Part shown: positions 1 through 12,500 of the stretch, in pieces
Layout of the letters: every line of letters begins with the position of its first letter
How positions within the stretch are numbered: position 1 is the stretch's first letter
Assembly (NCBI GenBank): GCA_916610825.1
Contig: OU744450.1
Span: forward strand, 7,150,030 to 7,214,029
Source: Haliclystus octoradiatus
Lineage: Eukaryota > Cnidaria > Staurozoa > Stauromedusae > Haliclystidae
Direction of reading: 5' to 3'
DNA: 64,000 nt
Translations under genes and position numbers: made by a program
Notes under the pieces: model-generated
What the model saw: only the letters and a program-made list of their open reading frames with translations
Told to the model about the DNA's origin: nothing
Database searches by the model: none

Positions 1-319
1 TTCCAATTCCGCGTTACCATGATCCGCATTTCTCAAAGTCTGTTTTCGTTGAGTAATATTTTGTTCGATTACTCTATCAACCAATCAATTTTTGATTTTA
101 GTTTTTGCCTTGAGTGCAATATCCCAAAACTTGCACTGAATTTCCTCAAAATTGCAACTCTCTTAGCCAATTAGAATCGAGACATGTTTTCAGGAATGTG
201 ACGATGTAGAAAATGGTGATCGTTACTTACAAAACGATCTATTTGGCAGTAAATCAAATCAAAATCAAAATAGTGAAGGGTATATCTTCGCATGAACACA
301 TTATAGATAGGAATACTAT

Positions 320-323
320 AAAA
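320..323 (-). terminator. Pol III terminator of tRNA-Asn
   Basis: A run of four T on the minus strand lies five bases past the 3' end of the tRNA, the expected short pol III stop signal. Confidence 0.7.
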
Positions 324-328
324 GTATG

Positions 329-362
<34 letters not shown>

Positions 363-402
363 ATTAACAGTCGAACGCGCTAACCAATTGCGCCACGGAG
401 AC
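329..402 (-). tRNA. tRNA-Asn (anticodon GTT)
   Basis: A complete 74-nt cloverleaf is read on the minus strand. The acceptor strands GTCTCCG and CGGGGAC pair over seven positions, with one G-T wobble, followed by discriminator G. The A box (TGGCGCAATTGG) and the B box (GGTTCAAGCCC) are present. The anticodon loop CTGTTAA gives GTT, which decodes Asn. There is no intron and CCA is not encoded. It lies upstream of the ShKT exons, probably in an intron or the 5' flank of that gene, in the opposite direction. Confidence 0.96.
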
Positions 403-471
403 ATGTGCTCCGAGTTTTATATTTCTCTCTTATTACCCAGTATGTGTGTGACTTTTGTGATACTCTTTCAG

Positions 472-1329
472 CTGAACAGTGCGAAGATCATCCAGATGAA
501 ATGAAACGATGCAAATCATACAAAGAGCTTGGATTTTGCGAAGCAAAACGAAAAAACATGGCGTTCTATTGCAAGAAAACTTGTGGCCTATGCGGTATGA
601 ACATTACTCATTTTAACATAGTTGTGATGTGATGTGATGTGATATATATTTGGTCATAAAAAGCATACATATTTATAAAAAATAAGCTTAATAAATTATG
701 ACCAGGGTCAACCCTTAAGCAAAACTGCTTGTTTGTTTGGGTGATTATTAATTTGATTAATATCAATGAAGACTACAGAGACTTGACATTAAAGTAGAGT
801 CATTGACACTGTCATCATACCTATGCTGCAGCTCTTGCTTGAAAATCGAATATCCGATTCTGACCTGTCGTAATAAAGGATCAGTTGGAAATCCGATTAT
901 AAAGCTACTGCTGAAGTTATAATAAACAAATTAATCCAGCGCAAAAGAACTGAAATATTAAATTTTATGTGTTTCAAAGAGTTTTTAATGTTATCTCGCT
1001 TTTGTAAATTAACTAAACAAAACGTTGTTTTCTTGAAGTGCATAAAGGTCAATGCTTGGAAGCAGGGTCCGACCAGCTGTCAGGAATCTAGGTCGTTGGA
1101 TTCCCATTTCGGACCTTTATTGTCCCATTCATTCAAACTTTTTCGACCACGGTTTAAAAGTTGTGACTTATGATTTGATGAAAATGGATTAGTAATATAA
1201 TTTTGTATTGTTATTTTAGGCTGCGTAGACCGCTCATTAGCTTGCAAGCAAGTGGAAAATGCTGAATCGTGTAAAAGCTACAATGTCATTGTTAAACATA
1301 TGTGTCCAGCAACTTGTGGACTTTGTTGA
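472..1329 (+). CDS. Tandem ShKT-domain protein (3' end of gene, partial)
   Basis: Two coding exons are visible: 472-594, after a CTCTTTCAG acceptor and before a GTATGA donor, and 1220-1329, after TTATTTTAG and ending in TGA. The join is in phase. Each exon encodes one ShKT module with six cysteines and the usual C-terminal form (aromatic/M, C, three residues, CGLC). The first module also has the CEDHPD-like start and the second a CVDRS start. ShKT modules are small disulfide-stabilised folds found in secreted enzymes, cell-surface proteins and some toxins. Here there is no attached enzyme domain in view. Upstream exons with the start codon and any signal peptide are not visible, so the full architecture is unknown. 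The protein ends directly after the last cysteine of the second module. The domain call is firm; the function is not assignable. Confidence 0.8.
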
Positions 1330-1634
1330 ATAACTTAAACTCATCACTCTTCCACACTGACATTACTCTCTGACAAAAGTTCATCGCGATTGGAATTAAG
1401 ATTTAATATAGCCTAAATTAACAAGGTTTTTCATATTTAATCTCAATAGCTAGCTGAGGATAAGACTGAATAATATCTTAGAATAGAATTTTTTTTAACT
1501 TCCCTACTCCTTTATACTCTTTATTTGAGTAACATGATAACACGGTGGAATTATAAATTTATCACATTTTACAAGTAGTTTGTTAGATATTTAACATGTA
1601 TAGCTAGTTTATTGTAATGATGTAAATTTAATTG

Positions 1635-1640
1635 AATAAA
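1635..1640 (+). promoter_or_regulatory. Poly(A) signal AATAAA, ShKT gene
   Basis: AATAAA about 305 bases downstream of the ShKT stop codon, in an AT-rich 3' region with no other coding signal. Confidence 0.5.
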
Positions 1641-2177
1641 ATTTTAATTTTTATAGATATAACTCACTCTTCTTCCTTACAGTATTTGTTCCCTTTCGAA
1701 ATGTATTATTGAACTGTTCTGCATGAATGAATGATATATTTTTCGAATTGGAATTTGACAGGCAAATAAAGGATAATTCATTACACTTCTATACAGAAGA
1801 AATAAATTTTAAAAATTGTGCTAATGATATACGCTATTTAATCTAATTTTGAAAACTGAGGTTTTACTGCCTCGGATAAAGGGTTCCACACCGGAAGGAC
1901 CCGGTTGGTGAAGACATAAAACGATGAATTAACATTCTGTATTGCATTAGATTTGAGTTTTTAGGAATGTCCACGCATGTTATATTTATTGTTATCATAT
2001 GAAAATATTTCATCCTTTGGTAGGTCTACAATTTCATTTAATATAATGAAGACCATGTGCAGGTCAACCTATGAATATAATTTCTTCAATTGTTCCGGCT
2101 GTAAGTATTACAGTGAAACTTGTCTATAATGGAGGGTAAGCTATGAAATTAGGTTAAATTCAAGAGAAAACGTTTCA

Positions 2178-2435
2178 GTTGATGGGACACATGACCTTGC
2201 CTGCAAAAAATTCTGCGGGCCGTTGGTCACGCCACACGGAACTGAATAACATCATCTGCAGAGCATTATCATCAGCACACGTACCTTCCATATTGGAATC
2301 ACCCTGCCTAAGTAGGGACGATGGAAAAAGACCTGATGGTGATACACAAATCCAATGGAAAAATGGAAAATGCGCATTTTCTTTAAAAAATAAAATGTGA
2401 TAAGTAAATTGAATAAATAATTAAAAAAAAAAAAA
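2178..2435 (+). pseudogene. Retroelement-derived ORF fragment with poly(A) tail
   Basis: The translation contains RHTELNNII, SAHVPSILE and DGKRPDGDT in order. As I recall, this pattern belongs to a dispersed family that commonly follows reverse-transcriptase ORFs in invertebrate genomes (usual form VDxxGTHGLxCxxSAGRxxRH ... DGKRPDG ... WKxGK). The first part reads VDGTHDLACKK in one frame and SAGRWSRH in another, with the shift inside a run of six A near 2207. The copy is therefore broken. It ends with AATAAA at 2412-2417 and an A run at 2423-2435, as expected for a retroposed 3' end. The family assignment is from memory. Confidence 0.45.
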
Positions 2436-2732
2436 TAGAAATTAGCATCATATATAAATGACCCATAACATCAGTGACCACTATAGACATGTACTGACTA
2501 TTTTACAAGTCGTCTACCTTACATTTAAGTTTTGGAACTGTAGCGACATATAGCGTGTGTATTATTTCCTAGTCTTTGAAAAGTACTTGCTGTAAATTTC
2601 TAGTTATAAATTATATAGCGCTTTATAGTGTTAGGTTCTATAGTCGTTAGATGTTGTATTTGAATGTGATATACGATATACGTAGGGTATCATGCAATTC
2701 TACGAAGATTATCGAAATTTCTTTATGTTGTA

Positions 2733-2780
2733 AGTAGCGTAGCCTCAATTTAATATATATGAAATTGAGGCTACGCTACT
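2733..2780. repeat. Perfect 19-bp stem hairpin
   Basis: Arms 2733-2751 and 2762-2780 are perfect reverse complements around the 10-base AT-rich loop AATATATATG. The stem core is GTAGCGTAGCCTC. It lies in intergenic DNA and looks like a small fold-back element; no function can be assigned. Confidence 0.8.
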
Positions 2781-2836
2781 ACATAATTAGTCATACCTCG
2801 TAAGTAGCCTCTCTAGCATGTATATAGAAGTAAAGT

Positions 2837-3163
2837 AATTCGTATATGTAGTCAGTACTGTATCTCTCTTCATTATAACAAGAATACACATTTAACCTTA
2901 TTTACAACCATTGAATTCTCTGGTTATGATGTCTACTGAATACAATAATGCAGCCTCAACAATTTCAAAAGGAATCACAAGAGCCCCACGGTTCATAATA
3001 TTTATATGAATTAATACTTCTTGTTGACAAATAAAGCAATTCGTATAATATGTAGTCAGTATTTTATCTCTCTTCATTATAACAAGCATACACATTTAAC
3101 CTTACAATCATTGAATTATCTGGTTATGATGTCTACTGAACACAATAATGCAGCCTCAACAAT
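2837..3163. repeat. Direct duplication, two ~126-bp copies
   Basis: 2837-2963 and 3038-3163 share nearly the same sequence, both starting AATTCGTAT and ending CAGCCTCAACAAT, with a few substitutions and a small deletion in the second copy. The copies are 74 bases apart. Short open frames over them change between copies and are not convincing genes. Confidence 0.85.
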
Positions 3164-3356
3164 GTCTACTGGTGTGCGCTTTAAAGCTTCAAAAAATCAA
3201 CTGCTATACTGTATTACTATCATAATTATGAATAACACATGGATACGTAGCCAAGCCACAAATTTTGACGAATTTAATCGAATAAAATAAAATCTACAAT
3301 GGAGCCAAATATTAGAATCTATTATAAAAAAAACTAGGAAAAACTAAAATAAAGCT

Positions 3357-3362
3357 TTTATT
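3357..3362 (-). promoter_or_regulatory. Poly(A) signal, AUTS2-like gene
   Basis: AATAAA on the minus strand about 208 bases downstream of the stop codon at 3570-3572. Confidence 0.55.
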
Positions 3363-3569
3363 CGAAACAAGCATCCCTTAAGACAATAGACATGATCACC
3401 AAATATATAAGCAGTATTTTTTTTCTCAGTTCAACTTAATTAAACTTTCCTTCCAACCATTAGAAATGGTAAATGCTATTGATACAAATCTATAATATAC
3501 TATGTACATGCTATAAATATACGCTATATTATTATAAGGTTAAAAATTTACTCCTTAGTGAATGATATA

Positions 3570-6500
3570 CTAAGTTGACGGATGGCCTGAATATCGATTA
3601 CCCGTGAAAGGAAGTATAGTGTGCCGTGACGAAGTTATAGGAGGAAACGGAGATGCAGCCACACCCCTTCCCGCAGGGGAATACGATCGTACATCAACAC
3701 GATTAATTGAATGTCCTGTAGCATATGTATCTGGGGGGGCTTCCATATAGCGTGATTCAAATGATTTTAATAAAGAACTACTAGATGAATTAGCAGATGG
3801 TAAACACAATCCACCACTACGTGGACTGACTTTACGCATTGAACCTAAATAATCACGGGCCATAAACGTTGGTGAATGACGATCACGGGAATCAATTGTA
3901 AGTGTTCTGAATCGATTAACATTGTGTTTTTTCTCTTTATCAAAAATAGCTGAAGTAAAACGATTATGTCTTTCTGTTTCTGAATGCGTTTCTGTATCAT
4001 GACGGTATGTAGCAGCTGAATGGAGAAATTGTGAACTTTCATGTTTGCTTGGTAATGGATTTGATCTTTGATAACGGTCGTAATCAATACGTGAATGTGT
4101 ATACCGTGATGGTGATGCTCTTGGTTTTATAATTGTATCACTTCTTATTGTTGATCCATTAAACGCACTACCTAAACCACCAAATGGTAAATGGGCTGCT
4201 CCGTCATTTCTTTCTTTTGAATGGTGTACAGGTACGAATGAACGTGAACGTGAAAATTGATCTTTATCGACTGCATTACGGATCAAAGATGAACGAAGAT
4301 TTCCACCTGTGGAGAGTAAAACCATTCAAAATTATTATCGAAAGCACATCCGTTGTACATTGTGCATTGTATTATTTCGCAGTTTATAGTACTTCATCAC
4401 TTCTGTTGAAAATTTAAGGCAAATATATATATATGCAAGGCTATAAAGTTAATTGTGAAGTGTTGACCGAAGGTACATTGCAGATTGTACATTCTTATCA
4501 ATATATAGCTAACGTATCTAGTTAGTGATGGATTCAAATTTTAATAGGAAGTAGATAGTTGCAAACAAATATAGTTTTACAGGTTTGGTGCACCCGCAAT
4601 CAAATATTTATTTTTCAGCATCGACAGAATAAAATGATGCTGTGAACTCGCGTTTACTTTTCAACTTTGAGTCCGCAAGGCAGGATGGTCAATTGTATGC
4701 CTTTAGCAACATGCTATGACGTGTAGAGTACTTGATTGATAAATAATATACATGCAGCTTTCATACAAAATGCAAATTCAATAGAAAATAATGATGTAGA
4801 CAATGTTGGAGGGAGTGACCACTATAGACAGGTGATTGTAATGCTGACTTCTTAAGCATATTGCTATCACAACGATATATCTTCATGATAACTTGTTAAG
4901 TGGTAGGTGAGATTTGCAAGCTGAACATTATAATGACTTGAGTTAACCCAGAAAAAATATAAATTCACTTGCAAAAGTAACCAATTCCTTTGGTCATTGA
5001 ACACAGGGAATATTAGATACAGATATATTAAATACATCAAGATATTACCTGTTGATTGGTTCATAGCATTTCCAGGTGGACTAATTGATGAACGGAAATG
5101 TTGTGTGTGATAATCAATATCACGGTATGAATGACCACGTGATTGGACAGCTTGGAAGGCATGGAAATTATTCCTATTGCCACCTTGAGGGTGATCATAA
5201 GTGATCATTGAATGGCGTTCAGCCTGCAATACATCAGAAAAAAAAGTCAAACATCAATGGATTCAGACAGCCTAATAGCTACTTTTTCAAATGACATATA
5301 GTTGGCAAATTTCAATATCCACTCTATTGTATAAGTAAGAGTAAAGTTTAATCTTCCTTCACATGACGACTGTGGTTGCAAACGTTATTTACTACAATTA
5401 TGAATAGTTTAATTATACAGCAGTAAAACACTTGATTCAATTCTAGACACCGAACAAAACAGAAACACAATCTACGTATAGATACCGTACCGTTTCCTAC
5501 TTCACATTACGTCTCTTGTTATAGGTGCTTAGTAGCACCGCTATAGTATAGTATGGATTATTATGATTGGAACATTGGAAAATTCACGGCCGTATATTCT
5601 GGGCGTGTGACACCCCCTCCATACAACATGTAAACAAGAAGAAAATAATTACCTTTGCTTTCTGAATAAATCGTGCTATCTTGATATGCAGGCCACACCA
5701 TTTTCCTGTGCCCTGAAATGAAAATAAGGTTGTAGTTGTTATAGTCAATACAATCAACTAGAAATAAAAATAAATAAACTCAATACATGAAATTATGAAT
5801 CTTTTTCGGCCTAGATGATAGAAACCATCTGCTGCTGTTGCTGTAGCCGTCAGTGTTTGTAACAACAAGGATTCAAGATAGTAAATTTGATAATAAGGAT
5901 TGGAGCCTTTATAAGCAGTACGCCATTGCGCGTCGGCGGGGTTGTTCAAATAGAACTTAGGGAGAATGATCATAAAAAAGTTTCAGATTAAGATACACCA
6001 AACATTTGTTTAAAAAGGACACATTGCCCTATAAGAACATGAGGAGAAAAATCAAGTAAAAAGATTTGCACGAAGTTAGAATGAATACATCAAAAATTTA
6101 TCTCAGTAAAAAATATCCTGAAACTATTTTCATTATCCTCTAATATTTGAACGTCCCCGTATGCCTAAAGTATGGATGTCACCCTCCCCCCCCCCCCCAA
6201 GGCAGTAGGCATTTGTAGAAAGAAACAAATGTTTACTATTATCATTTCAAGAGGGTAAATCTATCAAGTCCAAAGGACATTTCTTCCATACGACCGACAT
6301 AAAAAAATTACCCATTTGAATACAAAAATAACTGCATAGATTTGAAACAAATGAATAGATTAAATTTAATAAGCAACTTCAACTAATAACTTTAAACTAT
6401 TACCAGAAACTACAAAAACACTGTTTATGCGAATGAAAATAGCATAACAGAATGATCACCAGATGAAATGTTTACTAAACCCAATGTTGTGTCTTCACTA

Positions 6501-9500
6501 AAAATGTGATTGCATAAAGTTACTGTATAATTTCAATTTATAGTTGCTATTTATCCTGATAGCGGAATGATGTCGGATGAGCATTTAAAAATTTATATCA
6601 GCAAAATTGTAGCATCGGATTTATATCGGGTCGGATCCTTTTTAGGACAGTTAACATCGAACAACACTAATCCATCCATACAATATTCAAATATAAGGAA
6701 TATTATCAATGTATTACGTATAATAAATTTACCTTGGCTGTAGTTAAAAGTTGTGATGAATGTTGCGCTGGATTTAGATGAGTTGCAGTCATTGACATAT
6801 TATATGGGATGCCACCAGTATACTAAATAAAAGAAGAAAATCAAATGAATAAGAGATTTAATTAATACATATCAGCGACTGCTCATTTAAAGTGTAGATA
6901 TATTCGAGATTCCGAAAGGGTTAGAGCAAATTCAGAAGAACATTGATATTTTTATGATTTATCGGTCAAACCTCCATAACAAAATGAGAAGAATATGTCA
7001 AGATTGCAGAAGGCTGAACGTTTTGTCAGACCTTACATATTCATTGATATTCTCGATACTCAACAAAATCATTATCATAAAACTAGGCTCAGCCAGCATA
7101 TATGAGCAGTCCATAATGAATCTCGTATTTAATTTTTGCCATGATTTTTTCAATAAATTGTTCACCCATCCTTGATTTTAATTGAACAACAAAAGCGTAC
7201 CATTTTCTGACCTGGTCGATCGAATGGTCCAGAAGGAATTACTTTGTGAAGAGCTGCAGTGGTGGTGCTAGGTTCCTTCTATGCTAATGCTATATATACA
7301 TATTATGTAATAAGACTAGCTCTCAAGTATACAAATAGTTATACTGTGATTGGCTGCTTACCTATTGCGCAGAATTAACCACGTTGTAGAATGTGGCTAT
7401 AAGTTAGTTAGAGAGAGCATTGGTACTAAATGAATGCTACGTGATTACAAATAAATGTTAAAGTGTCTTGAATGAGTCCATGTTGTGTGCTCATTGTCAT
7501 TGAGGCTTACCACTACACTGGGGTGGAATCAGAGGGGGACAGGAGTACAGCTCCCCTGTCAGGAAGGACTTCTTGTACTTTTTCAAGCATTTTTGCAAAT
7601 TTTTCCATAAAGAGTCATCGGGGGACTTAGCTCCCTTTTCAGGGAAATCCCGGTGCCACTCCTGCCCCTAGGCCTTGAAATTCAAGGGATATCTGCAATG
7701 AAATTTACTCTCTTTGAGTGTCATGCCTGAGAACAGCAATAGGCATTTACAATCGTTATTGCTTTGAGCGAAAATAGCCATTCCTCTAAAAATAGAAGAA
7801 CGTGTAAGAGGAAGAGTAGAAACCTTTGGTACAATTGAACTGAAAAGGATGACTCTATATCAATTTTAAGCGGTATAAATGCTACTATAAACATTGTTAA
7901 TCAATTCGCGTCAATGAAAGACAACATTTTCTAAAACCTTTCTGATGTTCATCCACTTGCCCTTGGTTCACTTATAATAGAATTAATACCGATGTGTCTA
8001 CATACCATTTGAGAATATGGACCAGCCATCGGAGGTACAGGACCCATAGTAGAAGAAGAATTGTGACCGTGATTTGCTGGATGTGATGGATATGGTGGAT
8101 GAAAATGTTGATGTTGGTGTTGATGTTGATGAACATGTTGGTGCTGATGTTGGTGTGTTGTTTCACCACTACCACGTGATTTAGGTGAACCAGAACGATC
8201 TGAAGAGGTCGTCACACGAACATTGTTCGATGAAGCGTTAAACATACGTGTCATGTCTCGATCTTTTAAGAATTGATTCGTCACTGAAGATTAGATATAA
8301 AATATAAAATATTAGTCCTAAAACAGACAGTAGATCTCTTACCATAATATGGCTAGAAAAGGTGTTACAATAAAATCTGAATAAAGCATGTAATAATGAA
8401 TTCTACAAGCTATAACGAGAAAATTGGTCGTTGAAGACAGGTAGTAAGAAGACAGTAATGTAGACGGTGTCCCCTACCGAAGGCACCCGTACCACTCCTC
8501 TATTTCTAGAGGAGTGGCTCTTTTCGCTGAGAGCAATGACTTTAAACGCTCTTTGTTGATCTCAGCCGCGACACTGCAGATCAATTTCAACAGATGTCAT
8601 GGCAGATAGGTCTCGATTGTCACTGCACAACCATGCGCCGCAGCTACTCACAATGGAATTCCCTCTGGACCATTCCATCCGTCATCCTCAGATGGTACTC
8701 ATTTGATGTTTTAGATAAAGTCAAGGCTGAGTTGATCTTCGGGGAATTTGAACCACAGTCCATCAGATATGATCCGATCTGAAGTTCGGTTTCTCTGCCA
8801 TGTGAGCTAATCCTCCCAGGTGGACATTTCAATATTAAGTTGTAATAAAAGACGATGATACTATATAGCCTTACTGATGGAATAGATTCATTTATACGTT
8901 GACTAGATATAGATATAAACTTAAGTCACCTGAATTATTTAAAGCCATATTTGATTGATTGTTGCCATTAGAGACAGCTACTCTGATCTTTGACGTTTCA
9001 GATATTTGAAATATTCGTCCGCCATTTCCTGAACTCGATTTATCCACAAAGATCGATTCTGATTTTCTGGACAAACCTCCAGAGAGAGGTGATCGGCCAG
9101 GAAGTGAATTTCCATCTAATCCCATAAAACTATTAAAAGTATCTCCTCGTGATGACAATGCTCTTTGGAATGATAATGATAGGGGAGAGACAGATTCATT
9201 GCGTGATGGTAATCCAGGCATTGTTGCTAGACTCTTTGCTGTCATTTGTGAACCAGGGGGAGCTGGGGCAATATTAACAGGACTCTTTATTAACGATTGA
9301 ATTGCATTAATGCTGAAGTCTGATATTGATTCTGAAAGAAATTTGAAAAAACGAAAAGCTAAAACACCTCATACTACATTACACCGAAATAAGCTGCAAG
9401 CCTTTGCAATGTTGTCCAAATTTTGTAGAAAAGAAATTGGAATTGTTTCGGGAGAATATTTTAAAATATTTATAGATTATATTCAGTTCAGGTTATCAAA

Positions 9501-12500
9501 GTGGATAATTCTAGACCATTTTCAATTGTTACATGATAGCTAATGAATTAATAATAATAGTAATATAATAATATTAATAGTGGGATTGTTCCACGCCAGT
9601 TCTTGGTATAGGGCTCCATGAAATTAATCAGAGCATTTATAGAATTAGAGTCAAAAATGAAACATGGTATAGATTTACGCGTAAATCTAGAAACTCGCTT
9701 TCGAAGATGTGCAATTGTTGGATAATCGATTCGACAATGAAATACCTTCGACGGGGTCCGACAAACTGAAGATCCTGGGATCCTAGATCCCGGAAGGCTA
9801 GAGCAAACTTCGAAGAAAACTGATAATTTTACAATTTATAGGTCAAACCTCCACAAATAACTCAGAAGAAAATGTACAATATCGTTCAAGATTCCGGAAG
9901 GCGATAACGTTTGTCAGACATTGGTCGATTGGAGGTGTTAACACGTCCAAACGGCTTGAATTGTAGAATTCGATTTCCCTAAGCAATTGTATTTCAAATC
10001 TCGGACAATATAACAAAGTTCACGTTTTTTCAGTTAAGATAGATGAACTTATGAAATATCGTCAAAATATAGTCAAAAGTATACTGTATTTATGTTTTTC
10101 ACCTTTCCAATAAGACCACCTGTTACAAAGACCGTATATATTAAAATTCAAATGTCAGAATGGGACGGATTTAATGGAATGGCGTTACATAAGCTACTTA
10201 CTGGATTTGGGATCAATGCTTAGGTCGTTTAATTCAATTTTCTCCTAAAAACAATTGACAATAAAAATAAGTAAGCATGTGACAGAAAATGAAGTTCTCA
10301 ATAAGATTTAGTAGTGATAATTATCTGCTTAGTTCAATTAAAATAACTCACAGTTTTGTGTTCAAATCTCTACATAAAGGACCCCGGCCCGCTGAGAGGG
10401 GGTTAAGCAGGGCAATAACTGCCTCGGGACCAGGGCAAATTGATAGGGCCCGCAAAATTTTGTTGCTAAATTTCCAATATGAGATTATATTTGAAAAACA
10501 GTTTCTGATTAGGGCCGAGGGAAACTTTAATAAATATGAGTCCCATTGAGTCGACATTGAGTCCCAGCGAACACAACGACGATCAAACTTGAATTAATTT
10601 ATTATTCAACATTACACATATATATTACAGGATTCACATAGGGTGACGGCGTTAATTACACATAGAATACAAGTTCACATATACGAGCTTGATGATTATA
10701 AAATATATTACACAACAGAATACAAATAAAATGATAACATATTTCATAATTGTGTTAGCAGCCAGGAATGTTGAAGTTTTCCAATTTATTTGCAAACAAA
10801 ATAATTGCCCACCTAATGAAAATGCTGAAGTCATTTGTCCGTATAAATCTGAATTTGAATGATAAAAAATTTCCTAACCGTTTCGTGATTATTTCAAAAC
10901 TTGAATCAATTTGAGCCTGATCATTGTTCTTATTTTTCCTTTCAAATAGGAGGCTGAAATTGTTTTAATTCTATCTTATTTGCAAACTGTCAGAAGACAT
11001 TGAGTATTAAAAATTGACAAATAAAATAAATGTCTCGATCTTACAGAAGCAGAATTAATTGCAATATTTGATCTACAACAGAACTGTGACAGGTGCAGCT
11101 ATCCATGGCATTCATTTTATGGATTAAGAATGTAATGAACAACACGATTAGATATTACTTAGGCCTAATACATTATTTGCAAAATAAAATGTAAAATAAA
11201 ATTTAAAACAGGAATTGTAAAATGTTCAGCCTTCATTCATTCTATTTTCAACAGGCTGAGTGTTTCTATATATTTTAAGGCATTGTTAAGGATGTTCGGC
11301 TAAAACAAAAAAACGCAAAATTCAACTCGCATATGCTGTTGCGCAATGACCTCGCACCGGTGTTTCCTTGTTTGATATCAAATACAGACACGCAAAACAT
11401 TTAAAGACGAACCCTCTCAGTTATATAGTTTACATAGTCTGCCTTATTATTTATCTTTCTATAAATCTATGACGCAAATATTTCAACAGATGTTTGTAGC
11501 TTTAATAATAACATAACCCAGGGGGTACTAATTCGAACAATTTTTAATAAGGAGGAAACATTTTGAATACTTACCATGTGAAATGAGAAGTTTCAAAGTA
11601 GGTGAGAGCTCAGGTTGATAAAGATACACTTTCAAATTGAAAAATTGGCCAAAGATCCCCCTTTTCCAATTTTTTAGTACTGTAGGCCGGGTAAAAACAA
11701 TCCCTTCTACAATATTATTCAAATTTCTGGAAATTGTACGCTAAATGCTTGGAGATTCTTTTGAAAAGGAAAGATTCTTTGCCTAATAGAGCTTAAGAAA
11801 ACATCGGCCATATTGGTATAACAATATATCCCGTGGTCATCGTCTTTTCAAAATACAAAGCGTAAACTAAATTGTATATTGATTCAATACAAAATTATTT
11901 CGCAGTTCCATATACTTCATCATTTCTGTTGAAAATTTAAAGCAAATAGATATCTATGCATTATTCAAGGTTATAAAGTTAATTGTGAAATGTTCATGGA
12001 AATGGTGCAAAGTATTTTAATTAGCAATTACAATCAGTCCTTCAAGAATAAATTTTTTAATTATAATCTTGAAATATTGATAAATAATTTAGAGCTTCAA
12101 AAATTGTTGAATGCTTTCCTGATTAATTAATTTGTGAACCTCATTTTGAATCCGTAGTCTAACCTATTTAATTTGCCTGCATCATTATCAAATAATATTG
12201 AAAAATTCAAACATCTAAAGTACAGAGTTTATATTATTTTATTATTAAAGTCTCATAGTAAAAATAAGTTGGATGTCGTCCAAGCCTTTTAAAAATAGAC
12301 ATTGCAGTTCTTGAAAATTCAACTTGAGATTGTAGCCTGCGGTGCAGGCATACTTTCTTCTTCTAGTAAGCCAACAAAATAATTTTCTGATGAGTATAGT
12401 TTGTTATTGATTTGTTACTGACGTTCTTTACTCAGCGCGAAATGGTCCGTTGATGGGATGTGGCGATCCATCAACATTGCGCGGGTACATCGTTAGGGAA

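Noticed and set aside
171-404. 77-codon minus-strand frame starting MSPWRNWLARST
   Set aside because: It is the translation of the tRNA-Asn gene; the cloverleaf explains the sequence.
623-643. Repeated GTGAT units as a CRISPR-like array
   Set aside because: A simple pentanucleotide microsatellite without spacers; no CRISPR array is present in the window.
3845-4087. 80-codon minus-strand frame
   Set aside because: Overlaps the last AUTS2-like exon in another frame.
7972-8175. Minus-strand frame rich in NIN/HIH repeats
   Set aside because: Shifted frame of the CAx repeat that encodes the His-x stretch of the AUTS2-like exon.
10289-10557. Overlapping frames on both strands
   Set aside because: They lie across a GC-rich dispersed repeat (family B) and have no coding features.
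12386-12400. CTGATGA as hammerhead core
   Set aside because: No GAAA or pairing arms at usable distance. The CTGATGA at 38926 fails for the same reason.
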